Shown: positions 6,053 through 10,048 of the stretch, in pieces
Position numbering within the stretch: position 1 is the stretch's first letter
Layout of the letters: every line of letters starts with the position of its first letter
DNA from: an uncultured Rhodospirillaceae bacterium
GTDB lineage: Bacteria > Pseudomonadota > Alphaproteobacteria > Rhodospirillales > Casp-alpha2
Length of the DNA: 10,048 bases
Assembly (NCBI GenBank): GCA_913048145.1
Contig: CAJWVP010000080.1
Span: 1-10,048 of the forward strand
Direction of reading: 5' to 3'
Program-made: the position numbers and the translations under genes
The notes under the pieces: generated by a model
Told to the model about the DNA's origin: nothing
The model's database searches: none
The model's input: the letters and a program-made list of their open reading frames with translations, nothing else

Positions 6053-6146
6053 TTCAGCTATGCTGACATAAATTTCTTGCGTGTTTAAGGCGCAAGGCAT
6101 AGCAAACTGAAAGGGAATGAGCGGCCGATTATTCGATCGTTCCCTT
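6053..6146 (+). promoter_or_regulatory. Structured leader before the BASS-type transporter
   Basis: Two nested dyads and one downstream dyad fill the spacer. GCTATGC (6057-6063) pairs with GCATAGC (6097-6103); inside it CTTGCG (6076-6081) pairs with CGCAAG (6091-6096), leaving a 12-base bulge on the 5' side. TTCA and TGAA (6053-6056, 6108-6111) extend the flanks. A second hairpin pairs AAGGGAATGA (6111-6120) with TCGTTCCCTT (6137-6146), with one G-U pair. Neither has a long U-tract, so a terminator is not evident. A leader regulating the transporter operon, or a read-through barrier after the aldolase gene, are both possible. No known riboswitch class was recognised. Confidence 0.35.
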
Positions 6147-6193
6147 CTTCGCCGGGATGCCCAACAATGGTCGTGCGGATGAGGTGGATTTGA

Positions 6194-7141
6194 ATGAACC
6201 GCGTCTTGGCCTTTCTGGGCCGACACGCCATGACTGCCATGGTCGCCGGCGTTTTTATTGGGCTCTTGGTGCCGCCGCTGGCGACGCTCATGCGGCCGTT
6301 ATTGGCACCGTCTGTTTGGCTGCTGCTGGTGGTCAGCCTGCTTCGCGTCGACACCCGCGAGGGTTTGGCTCACCTCAGTCGACCGGGGCGTCTGGTGGTG
6401 CTGTTGTTCTGTTTTCTGGTGATCCTTCCGGTCGGCATGCAGGGCCTGTTGAGCCTGACGCCGTTGCCGTCCGGCCTTATTGGCGCGATGGTTCTGGCTG
6501 CCGGGTCGTCCGTTTTGATCTCGACACCAACCTTCGCGCTGCTGATGGGCTTGGATGGCGCGATCATTCTACTGGTCATGCTGGGCACAACGTTGCTCAT
6601 GCCGGTGACCTTGCCGACAGTGGCTTTGGTCTTGTTGGGGCTGGAGCTGGAAATGAGCTCCTGGGAGCTCATGGGCCGACTAGTATTCCTGGTGGGGTCC
6701 GCGGTCATCTTCGCGATGGTGAGCCGCAAGGCCATCGGCAAGGTGCGGTTGAAGGCGCGGGCCGAGGTCTTGGACGGCGCGGCAGTGGTGACCTTGATCA
6801 TCTTCGCCATCGCCATCATGGACGGCCTCGCCGCGCGCTTGATGGCGGAGCCGAGTTTCGTCCTGTTCGTCATTGCCGCGAGCTTTGCCGTCTACACGGG
6901 ATTGTTAATCGCCACGGCGGCCGTGCTTGCCATAATAGTGCCGCAATGGGGCCGCAGGTTAAACCTCAGTGTTGGCCTTGCCTCTGGGGCGCGGAACCTT
7001 GGAGTGATCTTGGCGGTGATGCCCGCCAACGCGGATCCGGACATGTTGCTGTATTTCGCCGCTGGGCAGTTTCCCATCTACATCATGCCCGCCGTGTTGA
7101 GGCCAATCATGTTGCGGCTAGTTGGCCGAAAGACCACATGA
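6194..7141 (+). CDS. Bile acid:sodium symporter (BASS)-like membrane transporter
   Basis: This 315-residue integral membrane protein has about ten hydrophobic segments, for example around 12-32, 41-52, 67-85, 95-117, 122-150, 161-176, 195-212, 221-249, 262-280 and 285-303. GLASGARNLGVILAV (261-275) corresponds to the conserved (G)NRN-type motif of the BASS family, in the second inverted repeat. Members move organic anions, 2-oxo acids or arsenite, often with sodium; the substrate here is unknown, though organic acids would suit the enzymes to the left. ATG 6194 has GAGGTG seven bases upstream. It heads a run of plus-strand genes ending at rnpB and is separated from the aldolase gene by the structured spacer. 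An open overlapping frame (6157-7167) is a high-GC shadow. Confidence 0.8.
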   Translation: MNRVLAFLGRHAMTAMVAGVFIGLLVPPLATLMRPLLAPSVWLLLVVSLLRVDTREGLAHLSRPGRLVVLLFCFLVILPVGMQGLLSLTPLPSGLIGAMVLAAGSSVLISTPTFALLMGLDGAIILLVMLGTTLLMPVTLPTVALVLLGLELEMSSWELMGRLVFLVGSAVIFAMVSRKAIGKVRLKARAEVLDGAAVVTLIIFAIAIMDGLAARLMAEPSFVLFVIAASFAVYTGLLIATAAVLAIIVPQWGRRLNLSVGLASGARNLGVILAVMPANADPDMLLYFAAGQFPIYIMPAVLRPIMLRLVGRKTT

Positions 7142-7163
7142 AGGGATGGTATGGACAAAAGGC

Positions 7164-7913
7164 ATGAGATGGTGGCGGCGCAAGAGTTTTTGGTGGAAGG
7201 CGATCCCCGTCATGGTGTTGGCGGTGATGATTGGCAAGTTCGGCATTTGTCATTCCATGGCTGATTGGAAGACCGCAAGTCGGGCCTCTGCCGGTATCGC
7301 CCCCGACCCGGCAACCCATCGCGAGGCCATCGTCCAGGTTTACGGCGCCCGCGCCTTCGGCTGGCGCGGTTATTTTGGTGTGCACACTTGGGTCGCCGTG
7401 AAGCCGACCAACGCCGCGGATTTCACGGTCTACGAGGTGATCGGCTGGCGGGTGCGCCGTGGCGCGCCGGCGATTTATATCTCCAATCGTCCGGCCGACG
7501 GTCGCTGGTTCGACGCTATGCCGGAAATCCTGGCCGACGTGCGCGGCGAGGGAGTGGATAAGATGATCCAGCGTATCGACCGGGCCGCGCGGACCTATCG
7601 CTACAAGGATGAATACCGGGCCTGGCCTGGCCCCAACTCCAACACCTTCGTTGCCCAAATCGCGCGCGAGGTGCCGGAGTTGAAACTGGATTTGCCGCCG
7701 ACCGCTATCGGCAAGGATTATCTGTCGGATGGCGCCGTGTTCTCGAAGACGCCAAGTGGCACCGGCTATCAATTCTCTCTGGGCGGTCTGCTTGGCCTCA
7801 TGGTAGGGCGCGAGGAAGGGATGGAACTGAATATCCTCGGGCTGATTTTCGGCATTGACCCCCTGGGCCCGGCGATCAAACTTCCCATGGCTGGGCGTAT
7901 CGGCGGAACCTGA
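7164..7913 (+). CDS. DUF3750-family membrane-anchored protein
   Basis: With the start at 7164 the protein has 249 residues: a tryptophan- and arginine-rich cytoplasmic N-terminus (MRWWRRKSFWWK), one membrane segment (about 13-28) and a periplasmic domain matching DUF3750. Landmarks are SSAGI-like RASAGIAPDPATH (40-52), IVQVYGARAFGWRGYFGVHTW (56-76), WPGPNSNTF (154-162), LPPTAIGKDYL (177-187), PSGTGYQFSLGGLLGL (197-212) and FGIDPLGPAIKLP near the end. The N, H and W-P-G-P-N-S-N-T-F residues could form an active site, but family function is unknown to me. The frame is open to ATG 7146 and 7122, the latter inside the transporter gene; none has an ideally spaced ribosome site, so the start is uncertain. 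It lies in the same run as the transporter and the TerB/J gene. Confidence 0.82.
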   Translation: MRWWRRKSFWWKAIPVMVLAVMIGKFGICHSMADWKTASRASAGIAPDPATHREAIVQVYGARAFGWRGYFGVHTWVAVKPTNAADFTVYEVIGWRVRRGAPAIYISNRPADGRWFDAMPEILADVRGEGVDKMIQRIDRAARTYRYKDEYRAWPGPNSNTFVAQIAREVPELKLDLPPTAIGKDYLSDGAVFSKTPSGTGYQFSLGGLLGLMVGREEGMELNILGLIFGIDPLGPAIKLPMAGRIGGT

Positions 7914-7931
7914 GGATATAGAGAGACGATC

Positions 7932-8693
7932 ATGAGCATTTGGGGGAAGGTCATCGGGGGTGTTGCCGGGTTCGCCATGGGCGGGCCCTTGGGCGGGATC
8001 ATGGGCGCCGTTGCTGGTCATGCCGTGGACAAGATCAAGGCACAGGAGGCGGGCGAGGGGCCGTCGACCTTTACGGGCTACGGCCCGGACGCCCGTCAGG
8101 TCGCATTCACCACCGCGATCATCGTACTGTCAGCGAAGATGGCGAAGGCCGACGGCCAGGTGACCGCCGACGAGATCGCCACCTTCAAGCGTATCTTCCA
8201 AATTCCCGACGACGAACAGCAGGTCGTGGCGAAGGTCTGGGGGGAGGCGAAAAATGACGTCGCCGGATACGAGCCTTACGCACGCCAGATCGCCAGCCTG
8301 TTTGCGAACGAGCCCCAGGTTTTGGAGGAGCTGCTGGGGGCCCTGTTCCACATCGCCAAGGCCGACGGTGTCATGCATGCCGAAGAGATGAAGATGCTCG
8401 CGAACGTCGCTATAATTTTCGGCTTTGACGCGCAGGCGTTCGAGCGCATCAAGCACATCCACATGGGCGCCGAGGGGATGGAGGAGAACGACCCCTATGA
8501 GATTCTGGACATCGACCGTTCGGCCAGCGATGACCAGGTCAAGGCCAAGTACCGCGCCCTGATCCGCGAGAACCACCCGGACGTCCTCATGGCCAAGGGT
8601 GTGCCCCAGGAATTCATCGACCTCGCCAACGAGAAGATGGCCGTCATCAACGCCGCCTACGACCGCATCGAGAAGGAGCGGGAGTTGAAGTGA
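7932..8693 (+). CDS. djlA: DjlA-like co-chaperone: TerB domain plus C-terminal J domain
   Basis: This 253-residue protein has a glycine-rich hydrophobic N-terminus (VIGGVAGFAMGGPLGGIMGA, 7-26) that may insert in the inner membrane. A TerB-like helical domain (about 55-178) carries two acidic repeats, AKADGQVTADE and AKADGVMHAEE. The C-terminal J domain (about 187-253) has the essential HPD at 215-217 after DPYEILDID. J domains stimulate DnaK ATPase, and DjlA-type proteins link DnaK to the envelope. The start ATG has GAGAG six bases upstream. Its TGA overlaps the GTG of the amidase gene, so the two are translationally coupled. This gene next to amidase and rnpB is a recurrent alphaproteobacterial order. 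Unlike E. coli DjlA the membrane part is glycine-zipper-like, so topology is uncertain. Confidence 0.87.
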   Translation: MSIWGKVIGGVAGFAMGGPLGGIMGAVAGHAVDKIKAQEAGEGPSTFTGYGPDARQVAFTTAIIVLSAKMAKADGQVTADEIATFKRIFQIPDDEQQVVAKVWGEAKNDVAGYEPYARQIASLFANEPQVLEELLGALFHIAKADGVMHAEEMKMLANVAIIFGFDAQAFERIKHIHMGAEGMEENDPYEILDIDRSASDDQVKAKYRALIRENHPDVLMAKGVPQEFIDLANEKMAVINAAYDRIEKERELK

Positions 8694-9364
8694 GCAGCCA
8701 AGTCACGGATCATCCCTCTCCCAACTTTGGTGCGCGGCCCGACGGTATCGTCATCGACATGCTGGTGATCCATTACACCGGAATGCGTACTGGCGCGGCA
8801 GCGCTAAAACGGTTGTGCGATCCGACGGCGGAGGTCAGCGCCCACTACCTTATTGAGGAAGATGGTCGACTGTTTCGTCTGGTGGACGAGGCCGAGCGGG
8901 CCTGGCACGCCGGCGTAGGGTTGTGGCGGGGCGACAGCAACATCAACGACCGTTCCATCGGTATCGAGCTGGTCAACCCGGGACACGAGTACGGCTACCG
9001 GCCGTTTCCCGCCGCCCAGATGGCGGCGCTGATTGGTTTGGCGGTGGACATCCTGGCGCGCCATCCCATCCCGGCGCAAAATGTGGTTGGGCATTCTGAC
9101 GTGGCGCCGATGCGGAAGCAGGATCCGGGGGAGCTGTTCGATTGGCGTGCGCTCGCGGCAGCGGGGATCGGCGCTTGGCCGGACGCGCCGGGCGACGGCG
9201 ATGGCGGCGACGTGGGCACCCTGTTGACGGACATTGGTTATGATTCCAGCGACCTTGAGCTGGCACTCGTCGCATTCCAGCGGCGCTATCTGCCGGCGCG
9301 GGTGGACGGGCAGTTGGACGCGGACGTTCTCAACCAACTTGCCGCCGTCGCGGCCTTGAATTAG
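8690..9364 (+). CDS. N-acetylmuramoyl-L-alanine amidase, AmpD/AmiD type, with C-terminal peptidoglycan-binding domain
   Basis: This 224-residue Amidase_2 enzyme cleaves the bond between MurNAc and L-alanine in peptidoglycan or its turnover products. Zinc ligands and catalytic residues match AmpD spacing: H28 (LVIHYT), E93 (GIELVNPG), H135 (VVGHSD), K143 and D145 (KQDPG). AEVSAHYLIEEDGRLFRLVDE (47-67) and AWHAG are also typical. Residues from about 198 to the end (YDSSDLELALVAFQRRYLP, DGQLD) form a PGRP-type peptidoglycan-binding helix bundle, as in AmiD-like proteins. No signal peptide is visible, so action in the cytoplasm (recycling) is favoured, though the binding domain would suit the envelope. 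The GTG start overlaps the preceding TGA (GTGA, 8690-8693) with GGAG five bases upstream. rnpB begins about 10 bases after the stop. Confidence 0.93.
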   Translation: MSSQVTDHPSPNFGARPDGIVIDMLVIHYTGMRTGAAALKRLCDPTAEVSAHYLIEEDGRLFRLVDEAERAWHAGVGLWRGDSNINDRSIGIELVNPGHEYGYRPFPAAQMAALIGLAVDILARHPIPAQNVVGHSDVAPMRKQDPGELFDWRALAAAGIGAWPDAPGDGDGGDVGTLLTDIGYDSSDLELALVAFQRRYLPARVDGQLDADVLNQLAAVAALN

Positions 9365-9367
9365 TCT
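9339..9367 (+). promoter_or_regulatory. Candidate rnpB promoter inside the end of the amidase gene
   Basis: TTGCCG (9339-9344) and TAGTCT (9362-9367), with a 17-base spacer, would start transcription about 7 bases later, at the predicted 5' end of RNase P RNA (9375). The -10 is a poor match, so this is only a positional argument; rnpB could also be processed from the upstream transcript. Confidence 0.3.
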
Positions 9368-9374
9368 CCGCCCC

Positions 9375-9770
<396 letters not shown>

Positions 9771-9957
9771 TTTCTCCGCCGTTCTGGGCCCCATTCAGAT
9801 CAGGCTGCCGCCCGCCGTCGCCAGATGCCGCCAAATTGCCAACTTCCCAACGCAGTGCCACCACATTGACGGCCTAGGCTTCGAACTAAGGAGCATGGCG
9901 AGCGCTTTTTGCTGCGTCACGACGTTCGGCATCGTTCGAATGAAAACAGTTTGTTAA
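9771..9957. other. Intergenic spacer between rnpB and the putative MraZ operator
   Basis: No convincing gene is seen. A 20-codon frame (9895-9957) begins one base after AAGGAG, a spacing too short to credit. TTCGAA occurs at 9880-9885 and again near 9934-9939, giving a loose dyad of unknown meaning. Confidence 0.4.
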
Positions 9958-9978
9958 CCCATTAAATGCGACTCTTAA

Positions 9979-10023
9979 CCCGTTGACGCCCATCTAAACC
10001 CATGATATCCCATATTATCCCAA
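9979..10023. promoter_or_regulatory. Phased array of five CCCRW boxes (TGGG on the minus strand): putative MraZ operator
   Basis: CCC trinucleotides begin at 9979, 9989, 9999, 10009 and 10019, exactly ten bases apart. With following bases the boxes read CCCGT, CCCAT, CCCAT, CCCAT and CCCAA, each separated by a five-base AT-rich spacer. MraZ is known to bind TGGGN repeats with five-base spacers upstream of its own gene, contacting several repeats with one ring. A sixth CCCAT at 9958 is off phase by one base. A TTGACG (9983-9988) that could serve as a -35 lies inside the array. The location after rnpB is where alphaproteobacteria carry mraZ, whose coding region would start beyond the window. 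The boxes point to the strand opposite the expected gene. Confidence 0.65.
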
Positions 10024-10048
10024 ATATTATCTTGATGATATCTGGGAC

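Noticed and set aside
6157..7167. 336-codon plus-strand frame overlapping the transporter gene
   Set aside because: Its product is glycine-, arginine- and histidine-rich with no membrane segments or motifs. The overlapping frame encodes a clear BASS transporter with a good ribosome site.
7107..8021. 304-codon minus-strand frame
   Set aside because: It is antisense to the DUF3750 and TerB/J genes and has the H/P/D/R-rich composition of a high-GC shadow.
9895..9957. 20-codon frame just after AAGGAG
   Set aside because: Only one base separates AAGGAG from the ATG, too close for initiation, and the product has no notable feature.
10033..10048. Terminal TTGATG and TGGGA near the window end as further promoter or MraZ box
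   Set aside because: TGGGA here is on the other strand and out of phase with the array, and the sequence ends before it can be judged.

Overview
The window looks like a chromosomal segment of an alphaproteobacterium. The clearest evidence is at the right end, where a TerB/J-domain protein, an AmpD-type amidase and a type A RNase P RNA lie head to tail. They are followed by a phased array of TGGG boxes of the kind MraZ binds. This is the usual approach to the mraZ-led division and cell-wall cluster in alphaproteobacteria. Codon use in the intact genes is GC-rich; no host name is claimed beyond the class.

Left part (1-3237): a VOC-family gene on the minus strand is cut short by a stop, probably a frameshift, next to the window edge. 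A gene-poor stretch of about 330 bases ends in a promoter with a perfect TATAAT and a GntR-like palindrome. Then come a D-2-hydroxyacid dehydrogenase and a small unassigned gene whose coding signal continues past two in-frame stops. Convergent to these is an FAD-dependent oxidoreductase of the L-2-hydroxyglutarate oxidase (LhgO) type. The theme is oxidation and reduction of 2-hydroxy and 2-oxo acids.

Middle part (3238-5190): this is visibly more AT-rich and holds mostly damaged genes. A DehI-type (halocarboxylic acid dehalogenase family) gene is split into three frames. A 27-residue single-pass membrane ORF overlaps its last frame. A minus-strand gene is interrupted by TAA, and a short ORF runs into the next gene. 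The stretch reads as a decaying or acquired insert between two healthy blocks, although assembly errors could produce the same picture.

Right part (5190-10048): a class II aldolase/adducin-family enzyme lacks the usual catalytic glutamate. After a structured 224-base spacer come a BASS-type transporter, a DUF3750 membrane-anchored protein, the DjlA-like TerB/J protein and the amidase, all on the plus strand and closely spaced or overlapping, likely one transcript. The rnpB gene follows 10 bases after the amidase stop. About 190 bases without a convincing gene lead to the putative MraZ operator array, and mraZ itself would begin beyond the window. I see no insertion sequence, CRISPR array, tRNA or obvious new defence system. 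The most notable items are the operator array, the tiny membrane ORF and the cluster of broken genes.
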